Source: Chloroflexota bacterium
GTDB taxonomy: Bacteria; Chloroflexota; Anaerolineae; Anaerolineales; UBA4823
Length of the DNA stretch: 34,011 bases
NCBI GenBank assembly: GCA_023395675.1
Contig: JAEWYL010000107.1
Coordinates: 1-34,011, forward strand
Reading direction: 5' to 3'
Part shown: positions 22,556 to 31,660 of the stretch, in pieces
How the letters are laid out: each line of letters begins with the position of its first letter
How positions within the stretch are numbered: the stretch's first letter is position 1
The notes under the pieces: model-generated
Databases searched by the model: none
What the model saw: the letters and a program-made list of their open reading frames with translations, nothing else
What the model was told of the DNA's origin: nothing
Position numbers and translations under genes: made by a program

Positions 22556-22601
22556 GTTTACTCTACAGCCTTCAACCGCTTACAACGCCGTTACAGGTCG
22601 C

Positions 22602-23657
22602 TCACTCTGCATCCTGGTTGTAGAACCAGTCGTAGGCGAAGTAGCCGGACCCGGTCTTGCTCTCGATGCGGATGGCAATGCGGGACTGGCCCTGGAGCGA
22701 CGCCGGGATCTCGAAGGTGAGGGTCTGGGTGTCGCCGGCCTGGGTGTCAATGGAGCCAACCTTGACGCCGTTCACGCCGCGCGTCCCGATGCGTCCCATG
22801 CGCACCCGGAACTCGTCCCTGGGGGGGAGATTGGTGAAGCGCACGGTGACCGATTCGTTGCGGGAGACGCTGACGATCTGGCTGCGCGGGAAGCCCGCGT
22901 AGCCCGGGGTGCCCCCGCCGCCGGTGCCGCCGCCCGCGGTGCTGTTATAGAACCAGTTGAAGGCGAAGTAGCCGGAGGTGGGGCTCTGGATGCGGATGGC
23001 GATCTGGTATTCTCCCGCAAAGCGTGCGGGGATGTCGAAGGTGAAGGTCCCCGAGCCACCCTCGCCGGTCTCAATGGCGCCCACTTCCACCCCGCGGCGG
23101 CCGCGGGTGCCCATGTAGTTCATCAGGACGTCGAAGGTGTCGCCGGCGGGCAGGTTGCGGGCGCGGATGGTGACCGACTCGTTGCGCACCACGCTGACGA
23201 TGGAGAAGGTCGGGAAGCCCGCGTACCCGTCGTCAGGATCATCGTCCGGGTCGTCCGGGCCGCCCACCTGGCCGCGCGTATCGTTGTAGAACCAGTTGTA
23301 GGCGAAGTAGCGCGAGGTGGGGCTCTGGATGCGGATGGCGATCTGGTACTCGCCCACCAGTTGGGAGGGGATATCCACGGTATAGGTCTGGGAGCCGCCG
23401 CGCCCGGTTTCGAACGAAGCCACGCGCCAGCCGTTCCGCCCGCGGGTGCCCATGAAGTTCATCAGCACGTTGAAGCTGTCGTTGGCGGGCAGGTTGTGGG
23501 CGCGGATTGTGACCGCCTCATCCCGCACCACACTCACGATGGAGATGGTCGGGAAGCCCGAGTAGCCCTGGGCTGACGCGGTCGGGGCGACCACCAGCGA
23601 GCTGGCAGGCAGCGCCAGGATCGCCAGGGCCAAGAGAATGGAAACAATGTACTTCAT
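22602..23657 (-). CDS. secreted protein with three tandem ~100-residue domains
   Basis: The 351-residue product starts with a signal peptide (MKYIVSILLALAILALPASS, likely cut after ASA at residue 29). The rest is three copies of one domain, each opening with GYxGFPxxxIVSVxRxExVTxR and ending with IRIxSxTxxxYFAYxWFYN. In between come NLPxxDxFxVxM and GTRGxxGxxV. Linkers between copies are Asp/Pro-rich (first) and Gly-rich (second). The strand-like pattern fits a small beta-sandwich, but no named family is recognised by eye. AGGAG lies just upstream of the ATG. Its start is only 19 bases after the aceK stop, so both are probably on one transcript. A role at or outside the cell surface is inferred from the signal peptide. 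Confidence 0.85.
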   Translation of the reverse strand: MKYIVSILLALAILALPASSLVVAPTASAQGYSGFPTISIVSVVRDEAVTIRAHNLPANDSFNVLMNFMGTRGRNGWRVASFETGRGGSQTYTVDIPSQLVGEYQIAIRIQSPTSRYFAYNWFYNDTRGQVGGPDDPDDDPDDGYAGFPTFSIVSVVRNESVTIRARNLPAGDTFDVLMNYMGTRGRRGVEVGAIETGEGGSGTFTFDIPARFAGEYQIAIRIQSPTSGYFAFNWFYNSTAGGGTGGGGTPGYAGFPRSQIVSVSRNESVTVRFTNLPPRDEFRVRMGRIGTRGVNGVKVGSIDTQAGDTQTLTFEIPASLQGQSRIAIRIESKTGSGYFAYDWFYNQDAE

Positions 23658-23676
23658 CTTAATCTCCTTTCTAGGA

Positions 23677-25413
23677 TCAGGGTGAGCGATGTTCAGGTTG
23701 GGTGTCCTTGTGAAGGCGTTTGCTCTCTCGATAGGGAAAGATATCCATAACTTCTCCGGATTCGTGTCTCTTCTGCATCCTCCTCCAAAACTCAACGGAA
23801 AAAAGATCGGAATGGTTCCTGAGAAAATGCTCCCGGTACTCCCCGGTCAGGCCGAGGAAGGTCTCGAACTCCTGAGGAAAAATATCGTTCTTCGCCACGA
23901 AAAACCACGGTTCCGCCTCGAATTCCTCCTGAAAACCGGCGGGCGGCGGCAGCCGCCGGAAATTACAGGCCGTCAGCAGGGATAATTCATCGTAGTCGTA
24001 GAAAACAACCCTCCCATTCCGGGTCACGCCGAAATTCTTCAGCAGGATATCGCCGGGGAAGATATTGGTGGCCGCCAGGTCCTTCATCGCCTGCCCGTAA
24101 TCCTGCACGGCGTCCCTGGCAGCTTCAGCGCCGGCCTCCCGCACGTAAACATCCAGCGGGATCGTCCTGCGTTCGGTATACAGGTGTTCGATCACCACGG
24201 CCCCATTCTCCAGGCGCACGCTGCTCGGGGCCGAGGCGAGCAGCTCATTCAGCAGCAGCTGCGAAAAGCGCTCCTGGTCGAACTTGAGGTGCTCAAACTC
24301 CTGGGCGTCAATCAGGCGCCCGGCCCGGTCGTGCCTGAAGACGAGCTGGTAGCGGTCCATCACTTCCCGGCGGGAGGTGCTCTTCGGCTCGGCGAAGCGG
24401 TCGCGGATGACCTTGAACACCATGTCGTAAGAGGGCAGGGTGAAGACCGCCATCACCATGCCCCGCTCGCCGCGGGCGATCTCGAACCGGTCCTGCGAGC
24501 GCTCCATATGCCGCATCAGGTCGCGGTAGAGCTCGGTCTTCCCATGTTTGTTATAGCCGATCGAAATATACAGCTCGGCTATACGCCGGTGCGGCAGGAT
24601 CGAATGCAGAAACCGCACCAGCTCCCCGGGCGCCTCCGCTTCCACGTGGAAGTAAGACCGGGCGTAGCTAAAAACGATGCTGGTCTCATCCCGGGTCAGG
24701 AGCACCGCATCCACGCAGACGCCGCCGGACGAATGGAGCAGGGCGAGAATGACCGGAGAAACCTCTCCCCGGGCATGGATGCGCCCCACCAGAAAAGCGC
24801 CCTTCCCGCGAAAGAACGGGCTGCGCACAAAATCAATCTTGTCAAAGTCCGGCCCGCCCCCATCCGCCACCAGGTGTGCGTCAATCACCCCGGCGGCCAG
24901 GCTGCAGTCGCGCTCCAGGTCTTCATAATCCACCCGGAAGCGGTAGTCCTCCAGCACCCGGCGCAGCAGGGCCCGGGTGTTGCCCTCCCGCCGGTAGGTC
25001 CGGTAGACCGGACCGTCGCCCTCCGGAGGGGAGAGCGCGAAATCCGCAGCGGTGAACTCGATCTCCCGGTCCACCCCCACCGTGGTGAGGATACGCCGGG
25101 TGACGGAGTTGAAGAAAGTTTCCGCCAGCTCAATATCCGCCCGCCCGGCGGCCAGCCGCGCGTAGCGGTTCTTCATCTCCGCCCAGAGCGCGTGGCTGCG
25201 CGCCTGGTCCTGCAGCAGTTCCTGCAGCGCCTGCACCACCTGCCCAATCACCCGGGCATACAGGTCCAGGCGCTCGACCGCGTCGCGCTGGGCCCCGTGC
25301 CAGTCCTGCGCTTCGAAGCGGCCGCGCGCGCTGCGGGTGATGGCTTTAAAGCGGGCATGGTAAGCCTCGAACCCATCCAGGATTGCCCGCGCGCCTGACC
25401 CGGCCAGTTCCAT
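23677..25413 (-). CDS. aceK: isocitrate dehydrogenase kinase/phosphatase
   Basis: AceK phosphorylates and dephosphorylates isocitrate dehydrogenase, steering carbon between the TCA cycle and the glyoxylate shunt. The product (578 residues from this ATG, the length of the E. coli enzyme) has the family blocks YNKHGKTELYRDL, GMVMAVFTLPSYDMVFKVI, YQLVFRHDRAGRLIDAQEFE, HLYTERRTIPLDVY and NIFPGDILLKNFGV followed by FYDYDEL. The catalytic Asp in NIFPGD and the metal-site DYDE are kept. A GTG eight codons upstream (25437) is an alternative start; GAGGAG lies just three bases before the chosen ATG. AceK is best known from Proteobacteria, so its presence here suggests lateral transfer. No icd, aceA or aceB is in the window. 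Confidence 0.93.
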   Translation of the reverse strand: MELAGSGARAILDGFEAYHARFKAITRSARGRFEAQDWHGAQRDAVERLDLYARVIGQVVQALQELLQDQARSHALWAEMKNRYARLAAGRADIELAETFFNSVTRRILTTVGVDREIEFTAADFALSPPEGDGPVYRTYRREGNTRALLRRVLEDYRFRVDYEDLERDCSLAAGVIDAHLVADGGGPDFDKIDFVRSPFFRGKGAFLVGRIHARGEVSPVILALLHSSGGVCVDAVLLTRDETSIVFSYARSYFHVEAEAPGELVRFLHSILPHRRIAELYISIGYNKHGKTELYRDLMRHMERSQDRFEIARGERGMVMAVFTLPSYDMVFKVIRDRFAEPKSTSRREVMDRYQLVFRHDRAGRLIDAQEFEHLKFDQERFSQLLLNELLASAPSSVRLENGAVVIEHLYTERRTIPLDVYVREAGAEAARDAVQDYGQAMKDLAATNIFPGDILLKNFGVTRNGRVVFYDYDELSLLTACNFRRLPPPAGFQEEFEAEPWFFVAKNDIFPQEFETFLGLTGEYREHFLRNHSDLFSVEFWRRMQKRHESGEVMDIFPYRESKRLHKDTQPEHRSP

Positions 25414-25703
25414 GGTCTCCTCAACCCACAGCAGCACTCGATCTGCAACCTGCGCCTTTGATTGTTATCGGCCAGTTCACGAGCGCATCCACTCCATTTT
25501 TTTCGGAAAGGTTCAAAATCTACCAGGATTTCTTGCTATTCATAATTTACATCAGATCTTATTAAAATGCAATATGTTTATCATAAATCATCCATAAAAG
25601 ACTCCGTCTATTGCAAAATTCATGCCATCTTAACAACCGCCGCGGGCCGTTTTGTATCTTTTCCGGAGCAATAATGGTGCCATCCCCAGGAGAAAACAAA
25701 AGT
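25414..25703. other. AT-rich intergenic region between aceK and typA
   Basis: No gene is seen. The stretch 25490-25640 is clearly richer in A and T than its surroundings and holds the candidate aceK promoter. The rest shows no structure by eye. Confidence 0.5.
25544..25572 (-). promoter_or_regulatory. candidate aceK promoter
   Basis: On the minus strand TTGCAT (25567-25572) and TAAATT (25544-25549) are separated by 17 bases in an AT-rich stretch. The match is moderate (three and four of six). The leader would be about 120 bases. Confidence 0.4.
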
Positions 25704-25748
25704 GGGATCGAAAAAGCCCAGCATTGTGTGCTGGGCTTTTTCGATCCC
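25704..25748. terminator. long bidirectional terminator after typA
   Basis: A perfect 20-bp stem (25704-25723 with 25729-25748) with loop TTGTG, holding five A and five T in the arms. It lies about 45 bases after the typA stop codon on the minus strand. Confidence 0.9.
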
Positions 25749-25791
25749 GCCCGGTTCAGCTTCGAGAAGCCGGACCGGATGGCCTGTACCG

Positions 25792-27660
25792 CTAGACCTT
25801 CAAATCCTCTTTCGCTCGTTTGGTGAGCTTGCCGCGCTCCTCGGTGTCGAGGATGCGCTTGCGGATGCGGAATGCGACCGGGGTGACCTCGAGCAGTTCG
25901 TCCTCCGCCAGGTACTCGATGGCCTCGTCCAGGCTCATCTGGCGCGGCGGGGTCAGGCGAATCTCCATCTCGCCGCGTGCGGAACGCATATTGGTAAGAT
26001 GTTTCTTTTTACACACATTGACGGCCAGGTCGCCCGGGCGCTGGTGCTCGCCCACCACCATACCTTCGTAAACCTCGGTCCCCGGACCGTAGAAGAGCAT
26101 GCCGCGCTCTTCGGCGTTCTTCAGGCCGTAGGTGGTGGTCACCCCGGGCTCCCAGGAGACCAGGGACCCGGTGGAACGGCTCGCCATCGGGCCTGCGTGG
26201 GGCAGGTAGCCGTGGAACAGGGTGTGCATCACGCCCATGCCGCGCGTGGCGGTGAGGAACTGGTAGCGAAAGCCCAGCAGGCCCCGGGTGGGGACCAGAT
26301 AGGTAAGGCGGGTGGTGTTCTCCCCGGTATCCTCCATGCCCATCATCTGGCCGCGGCGGCCTCCGAGCATCTCCACCACCACCCCGACCGTCTCCGGGCT
26401 GGTCTCGATATGCACTTCCTCGAAAGGCTCTAAAACCTCGCCGTCCTCGCCCTCTTTGAAAATGACCTCGGGGCGGGAGATCTGGAATTCGTACCCCTCC
26501 CGGCGCATGGTCTCCACCAGGATCGCCAGATGCAGCTCGCCCCGCCCGGAGACCAGGAAGGTATCGGCGGTCCCGGTCTCCGCCACGCGCAAGGCCACGT
26601 TCTGGCGCAGCTCGTCAAAAAGGCGCTCGCGCAGCTTGCGTGAGGTGCCCCAGCGGCCCTCGCGCCCGGCCATGGGAGAGGTGTTCACGCCGAAGGTCAT
26701 GCGCACGGTCGGCTCTTCCACGCGGATAGAAGGCAGGGGAACCGGGTTTTCGGGGTCCGCCAGGGTCTCGCCGATGGCGATCTCCTCCAGCCCGGCGATG
26801 GCGACGATCTCCCCCGCCTCGGCCTCCGGCACCTCGATCCGCTCCAGGCCCTGGTGCACGTACAGGTAGCGCACGCGCTCGGGGAGCATCTCACCGTTCA
26901 GGGTGAGGCGTGCCACGTTTTGCCCCGCTTTGATGCGCCCGGCAAACAGGCGGCCCACCGCAGTCACCCCCCGGTACTCATCGTAGCCCAGGGTGGTGAC
27001 CAGCATCTGCAGGGGGGCTTCCGGGTCCACCCGGGGCGCGGGGATATGGCGCAGGATGGCCTCGAACAGCGGCTGCAGGTCTGGGCCCAGTGCGGGCGTC
27101 AGGCCAGCCTGCCCGGTGATGGCGTTGGCGTAAATGATGGGGAAATCGGCCTGCTCGTCGCTGGCGCCCAGCTCGATGAACAGGTCGAAAGACTGGTTGA
27201 CCACCCGGTCGGGCTCGGCGTCCTTGCGGTCCACCTTGTTGATCACCACTACCGCCTTGCGGCCCAGTTCGAGGGCTTTCTTCAGAACGAAGCGGGTCTG
27301 GGGCATGGGGCCTTCGGCGGCGTCCACCAGGAGCAGCACCCCGTCCACCATATTCATCACCCGCTCCACCTCGCCGCCGAAATCGGCATGGCCGGGGGTG
27401 TCCACGATGTTGATCTTGACCTGGCCTTCGATCTCCGGATCCCAGATTGAGATGGCGGTGTTCTTGGCCAGGATGGTGATGCCGCGCTCGCGCTCCAGGT
27501 CGTTGGAGTCCATCACGCGCTCCATCACCTGCTGGTTCTCCCGGAACACGCGCGCCTGCCTCAGCAGCCCGTCCACCAGAGTGGTCTTCCCATGGTCTAC
27601 ATGGGCGATAATTGCGATATTGCGAAGATCTTTCCGTTCCACTTGCGTAACCTTAATCAT
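25792..27660 (-). CDS. typA: ribosome-associated translational GTPase TypA/BipA
   Basis: TypA (BipA) is an EF-G-like GTPase that binds the ribosome and is needed under stress and at low temperature. The 622-residue length is usual. The GTPase motifs are AHVDHGKTTL near residues 19-28, DTPGHADFGGEVERVMNMVD with the switch II DTPGH, and VINKVDR. The C-terminal TypA-specific part includes RGLLGFRYQFLTATRGMGVM and the GELVSW-like segment TGSLVSWEPGVTTTYGL. ATG 27660 is used; it has only a weak ribosome site, and a GTG 18 bases later is possible. It is a single gene between two terminators. Confidence 0.96.
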   Translation of the reverse strand: MIKVTQVERKDLRNIAIIAHVDHGKTTLVDGLLRQARVFRENQQVMERVMDSNDLERERGITILAKNTAISIWDPEIEGQVKINIVDTPGHADFGGEVERVMNMVDGVLLLVDAAEGPMPQTRFVLKKALELGRKAVVVINKVDRKDAEPDRVVNQSFDLFIELGASDEQADFPIIYANAITGQAGLTPALGPDLQPLFEAILRHIPAPRVDPEAPLQMLVTTLGYDEYRGVTAVGRLFAGRIKAGQNVARLTLNGEMLPERVRYLYVHQGLERIEVPEAEAGEIVAIAGLEEIAIGETLADPENPVPLPSIRVEEPTVRMTFGVNTSPMAGREGRWGTSRKLRERLFDELRQNVALRVAETGTADTFLVSGRGELHLAILVETMRREGYEFQISRPEVIFKEGEDGEVLEPFEEVHIETSPETVGVVVEMLGGRRGQMMGMEDTGENTTRLTYLVPTRGLLGFRYQFLTATRGMGVMHTLFHGYLPHAGPMASRSTGSLVSWEPGVTTTYGLKNAEERGMLFYGPGTEVYEGMVVGEHQRPGDLAVNVCKKKHLTNMRSARGEMEIRLTPPRQMSLDEAIEYLAEDELLEVTPVAFRIRKRILDTEERGKLTKRAKEDLKV

Positions 27661-27773
27661 GCGCTTCTTACTACACTACCAGTCAGGAGGGGGCTGCGGG
27701 CGGCGCAGCCCGCAGAATGTGACCCTGGCTGTTCAACGTACGGCCCGCTCCGGCTGGAACGGCGCCTGGGCAC

Positions 27774-27804
27774 AAAAAAGACCCCGGCCGGGTTGGCCGA
27801 GGTC
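27774..27804 (-). terminator. terminator of the lipoprotein gene
   Basis: A stem of ten positions with one mismatch (27780-27789 with 27795-27804) followed on the minus strand by six T. It lies about 80 bases after the stop codon of the lipoprotein gene and upstream of typA. Confidence 0.8.
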
Positions 27805-27883
27805 CTTCGGCTAAGTTCGCAATTTTACCAGACCGTCTCCGGTTTGAAAAGGGGCGGTTTTTCTCGATGCGTGCTCCTTCTCG

Positions 27884-29908
27884 TTATCTTCCCACCCGCA
27901 CAGCCTCCACAGCCGCCCGGGCCCTGGCGCTGCTGGCGAGCAGGCTGAGGGTGAAGTGAAGCGAGGCCTTCTTCAGTTCATCCGCCTCCGGCGGCGCGTA
28001 GAAATCCACCAGCACCCCATCCAGGTAATAGCTCACTCCGCCGGTGTCCCGGTCCAGCTCGAGGCGGACGGTTTTCCAGCGGTTCAGGGCAATTTCGTTC
28101 TGCTCTTTCCAGGGGAGGTTGTAAACAAATCTCAGGTCCTCCCCTTCGATCGAGCGAAAGACCTGGCAGAACAGGCTGGGCTGTTCTCTCGAATAGGATT
28201 GGGTAATCTCGCAGCTCGTCCACCACGCGCCGTCCGGCAGTTCGGCTCGCAGGGTGAGAGAAAATGAGACCAGGCTCTGGGGATTGGGGAGAATCGTGCT
28301 CTCCAGGTTCAGGCGCGCCTCCAGCGCGCTCCAATCGCCGCCGGGGCCGTGCTTCACCGTCAGGCGGGCTTCCTGCGACCCGTCCTCCTGTTCCGGAGTG
28401 CGCAGCCGCAGCACCCCGCTGCTGGTATCCACCTCGAATGCTTCGCTGCTGACCCAAAGCTCCCATCTGGAACGGTCCAGACCGGGCGGCTCGAACTTGC
28501 CGTACGGTTCCAGGTCGGTGCGCGTTTCACTGGTCGGGATAGGCGCGTGGGTGGGGGTAGGGCTGCTCACCCTGCCGCCCGCCAGCGGGGCGCCGGAGGC
28601 CGGGTCCCAGTAGAAGCCCAGGTTGCCCACCTGGGTGTTCGAATACTCGATCAAAAACGTTTCAGGGGCCGGATAGCTGTGGATGGCGCCCCCCTCGGCC
28701 TCCACCACCTGCAGCCCGCAGCTTCTGTCCAGTACCAGATAAGCGCGCCCGTCCGGCGACCAGCCCAGACCGCGCTGACCATTCTTCAGGGTTTGCGGAT
28801 GCAGCTTGAGCGGCAGGCGGTCCAGAGGCAGCACATAGGTAAAACTACGTTCATCCACACACCGGCCAGACCCATAACCACTGGCATCGATCCCGTACAC
28901 CAGCAGGGAGCGCCCGTCCGGCGAGGGGAGCAGGTCCACGAGCGCACGGTCGGAAGAACCGGAGCCGGTCGGGCTCCCCTCCGGGTACAGCTCTATGAGA
29001 AGCTGTTTTGAATCCAGCCAGGCCTGCAGTTCTTCATCCGTCCACTTGTTTTTATCTCCCCAGAGGCTCAAACCGGGAAACAAATAATAATTGCCATCTT
29101 CGTACTCCATCACGGCGGCGTCCAGGGCCGGGAGCAGGGCTTCGAGGTGCACGTTCTGACCGGTGAGCTGGAAAATCTTCAGATAAGGCAGGCCCAGGTA
29201 GGGTTCCTGCTCGCCGCTGAGCGGGTCCACCACAGCCAGCTTGCCGGCTACAAGGTCCCGCTGCACGTACAGCCTGGACTCGTCCGCCTCCCAGGCAACC
29301 ACTTCGCTCCGGTTCAGTTCGTGTCTCTTCCCGCTCTCCAGGTCAAACAGGATCAGGCTGCGCTCGGTCTGGACGGCCGCATAGCGGCTCCCGGGCGACC
29401 AGCTCAAATCCTGGATCCAGAGCCCTTCCGGAAAGGCCTCGAGCAGGGTGGGTTCTGCGCCGGGCATCTCCAGGAGGTAGACCTGCTGGCCCGCGACGAG
29501 CAGGATGCTGCGCCCATCGGGAGACCAGCGCACAAACTGGAAACCCATCCACACTTCCCCCAGCGAAAATTCAGCCGCCTGCTGCGCCTCCGTCTCGCCG
29601 GCCGTCCCCAGGTAGAGGCCGGCTGAGCCGTCCGCATTCCTGAGCAGAAAAGCCAGGCGCGGGGCGCCTGCCCCGCCGGTGGGGGTCGGGCTGGGCGAGG
29701 GCGTCCAGGTGGCTGTGGGGGGAGCGGTGGGGGAGGCGGTCGGGGAGGCGCTGGGAGGAATCCGGGAAGGCGAAGGTTCAGCCGTGAGAGACACGGCGGC
29801 AGCCGGAGATTCGGCCGCCTGGACGGTCTCCTGCGCCGGCTCAGGGCTGCGGCAGCTGCTGAGGAGAAGCGCGAGGGCGATGAGAGCCGTGATGATGTTC
29901 CGCTGCAT
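27884..29908 (-). CDS. beta-propeller lipoprotein with C-terminal LamG-like domain
   Basis: The 674-residue product starts with a lipoprotein signal (MQRNIITALIALALLLSSC), with lipidation expected on C19. A Pro/Thr/Ser-rich linker follows (residues about 40-90), then a WD40/TolB-like propeller: blades are marked by WSPDGRSILLVAGQQVYLLE, WSPGSRYAAVQ, SPDGRSLLVYG and WSPDGRAYLVL. The last 150 residues (from about EPYGKFEPPGLDRSRWELWV) look like a concanavalin/LamG-type sandwich with LDRDTGGVSYYLDGVLVDF. It is probably anchored at the outer face of the cytoplasmic membrane; the ligand is unknown. ATG 29908 is chosen for the lipobox spacing and AAAGG upstream. Confidence 0.85.
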   Translation of the reverse strand: MQRNIITALIALALLLSSCRSPEPAQETVQAAESPAAAVSLTAEPSPSRIPPSASPTASPTAPPTATWTPSPSPTPTGGAGAPRLAFLLRNADGSAGLYLGTAGETEAQQAAEFSLGEVWMGFQFVRWSPDGRSILLVAGQQVYLLEMPGAEPTLLEAFPEGLWIQDLSWSPGSRYAAVQTERSLILFDLESGKRHELNRSEVVAWEADESRLYVQRDLVAGKLAVVDPLSGEQEPYLGLPYLKIFQLTGQNVHLEALLPALDAAVMEYEDGNYYLFPGLSLWGDKNKWTDEELQAWLDSKQLLIELYPEGSPTGSGSSDRALVDLLPSPDGRSLLVYGIDASGYGSGRCVDERSFTYVLPLDRLPLKLHPQTLKNGQRGLGWSPDGRAYLVLDRSCGLQVVEAEGGAIHSYPAPETFLIEYSNTQVGNLGFYWDPASGAPLAGGRVSSPTPTHAPIPTSETRTDLEPYGKFEPPGLDRSRWELWVSSEAFEVDTSSGVLRLRTPEQEDGSQEARLTVKHGPGGDWSALEARLNLESTILPNPQSLVSFSLTLRAELPDGAWWTSCEITQSYSREQPSLFCQVFRSIEGEDLRFVYNLPWKEQNEIALNRWKTVRLELDRDTGGVSYYLDGVLVDFYAPPEADELKKASLHFTLSLLASSARARAAVEAVRVGR

Positions 29909-30063
29909 GGCGAGCTGCCTTTCGATGCAATGATTTGGGCGGACTCGGGAGTACCTTACCGGAGCGAGCACTCGAAAGTTGATCTTGGATGTGATACGTG
30001 CGTGGCGAAGCTCCGCACCTGTCACCCACACACGAACTTAAGTGCACCCCTGCCGAATTATAC

Positions 30064-30094
30064 TTGAACACCGTGGTATAAAATGGCGTAAAAT
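30064..30094 (+). promoter_or_regulatory. candidate promoter of the 30122-33986 cluster
   Basis: TTGAAC (30064-30069) and TAAAAT (30089-30094) are 19 bases apart, slightly long. A second TATAAA lies at 30077-30082. The start codon is about 28 bases after the second element, with AGGAGG between. Confidence 0.4.
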
Positions 30095-30121
30095 ACAAGC
30101 GGGAATCAGGAGGCCAGGCGT

Positions 30122-31078
30122 ATGACCATGCAATCAGAGCCAGTGGAGCAGGGCGGGTTTGCCTGTTCGCAGCTCTCCCTGGAGGCGGGCGAACCGCTGT
30201 ACGGCAGCGTGAACCAGACTCATGCCTGGTTCATGCTCGAATACCCGCGCCCGATAGGCGCGAAGGCGTTCGCCGACAGCGCGCTGGTGGCCCCGTTCAA
30301 GACCTCCTTTTCTTCGTTTGTGAATGCCATCCCAGGCTCGAGACTGCTCCTGATCAAGCAGAGCAATATCGTTTCGGAGGAGGGGGTCACGCTCTTCGTC
30401 TGCCTCTCGAAAGAGAGCGCCCCTGTGCTGTACGAATTCAGGGCCGAGGGCTACGAAGAGCTGCTCGCTTTGAACTTCCCCGCCCTGCTGGCGCAGGACC
30501 CTCTCTATGCCGGGAACCGCAGGAGCGAGCCGCTCTTCCTGGTCTGCACCAACGGCCGGCGCGACGCGTGCTGCGCCCGCTGGGGCCTGCCGCTGTTCTC
30601 CGCCCTCTCCGCGGCCGCGCCCGGGCAGGTCTGGCAGTCTTCGCACGTCGGGGGGCACCGCTTCGCTCCCAACCTGCTCTGCTTTCCGCACGGCCTCTAT
30701 TACGGGCGGGTGGACCCGGCGCGCGCCCCCGCCCTGCTGGAGGCCTACCGCCAGGGGAGCCTGGACCTGGATTTCTACCGCGGCCGGCCGGCTTACCCCG
30801 CCGCAGCCCAGGCGGGCGAATACTTCTTAAGAAAGCAAACCGGGGACCTGGGGCTGGAGACCTACCGGCTGCTGGGGGTCGAGGAGGCCGGCGAGCGGGT
30901 CTGGGAGGTCGGTTTTGCGGAGGCGGGCGGCCTCCGGCAGCACCGCCTGCGCCTCTCCTCCCGGCCCACCGGCATCATGGCCCCAGAGAGCTGCGCCTCC
31001 GAGGGCCGGCGCATGGTCCACTATTACCATCTCGATCTGTACGAGGAGCAGGAGGCCGGCGAGCCAATGCTGCGCTGA
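30122..31078 (+). CDS. sucrase/ferredoxin-like (thioredoxin-fold) protein
   Basis: The 318-residue product has the marks of the sucrase/ferredoxin-like family (Apd1-type): CTNGRRDACCARWGLPL near residues 142-158 and SSHVGGHRFAPNLLCFPHG near 174-192. In yeast Apd1 the Cys and the two His of the HxGGH motif bind an unusual [2Fe-2S] cluster; here C142, C150/C151, H175 and H179 could do so. A redox role is inferred. Residues 200-300 form a second, less conserved part. AGGAGG lies eight bases before the ATG. It is the first gene of a five-gene cluster with no gaps larger than 60 bases. Confidence 0.8.
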   Translation: MTMQSEPVEQGGFACSQLSLEAGEPLYGSVNQTHAWFMLEYPRPIGAKAFADSALVAPFKTSFSSFVNAIPGSRLLLIKQSNIVSEEGVTLFVCLSKESAPVLYEFRAEGYEELLALNFPALLAQDPLYAGNRRSEPLFLVCTNGRRDACCARWGLPLFSALSAAAPGQVWQSSHVGGHRFAPNLLCFPHGLYYGRVDPARAPALLEAYRQGSLDLDFYRGRPAYPAAAQAGEYFLRKQTGDLGLETYRLLGVEEAGERVWEVGFAEAGGLRQHRLRLSSRPTGIMAPESCASEGRRMVHYYHLDLYEEQEAGEPMLR

Positions 31079-31130
31079 GCCGGTCCCGGGGCCTCTGCAT
31101 ATTGAAATCAGACCCAGAACGAGGAGAAAG

Positions 31131-31604
31131 ATGAACAAAGTCTACCTGCACCGCCGCCTCGCAGCCGACCAGTACCTCGGCAGGGTTGACGCCGCCGGAA
31201 AAGTGTACGAAAGCCGCCTCGGCCCGGATAAATACATCGGCCGGGTTGACCTGGAGAGCGGGAAGATCTACGAGTCCCGCATGGGACCGGATAAACTGCT
31301 CGGGCGTGTGGACGCCGAGTCGGGCAAGGTTTACCTGGACCGCTTTGGGCCGGACGAGTACCTGGGACGGGTGCACCGGGACGGGAAGCTGTACCAGCAC
31401 CGCAGCCTGGCCTCCGACGAATACCTGGGGAGGGTGGAAGAACTGGCCTCCCTGGTGCACGGCGGCGGAGCTTTCCTGCTGCTGGTGCTCCCCGCCTATG
31501 ATCAGGAGGCGGAGGCCGCCCGGGCCGACCAGGAGGATGAAGCCCGCCAGGGGCGGGAGGCGGAGGAGCCGCCGGACGCCGGCGAGGCCCCCGCCCCGGC
31601 CTGA
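31131..31604 (+). CDS. protein with five 21-residue repeats, hydrophobic segment and acidic tail
   Basis: The 157-residue protein opens with five near-identical units of about 21 residues (residues 5-108), of the form Y-x2-R-x2-x-D-x-Y-x-GRVD-x2-GK-V/I. The units predict a beta-strand-turn-strand each and resemble the four-bladed beta-flower type of fold. Then come a hydrophobic stretch (GGGAFLLLVLP, near 111-121) and a tail rich in Glu, Ala and Pro. No signal peptide is seen, so a cytoplasmic place is most likely, with the hydrophobic part perhaps a contact surface. GAGGAG lies upstream. No function can be named. Confidence 0.8.
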   Translation: MNKVYLHRRLAADQYLGRVDAAGKVYESRLGPDKYIGRVDLESGKIYESRMGPDKLLGRVDAESGKVYLDRFGPDEYLGRVHRDGKLYQHRSLASDEYLGRVEELASLVHGGGAFLLLVLPAYDQEAEAARADQEDEARQGREAEEPPDAGEAPAPA

Positions 31605-31660
31605 ACACGGGACTGCGCCTGCCCCGCCCCTGACGGCCGGGCAGCTGGAATGGATGCTGA

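Noticed and set aside
25383..25597. Small open frames between aceK and typA
   Set aside because: AT-rich intergenic DNA, no ribosome site, overlap with the candidate aceK promoter.
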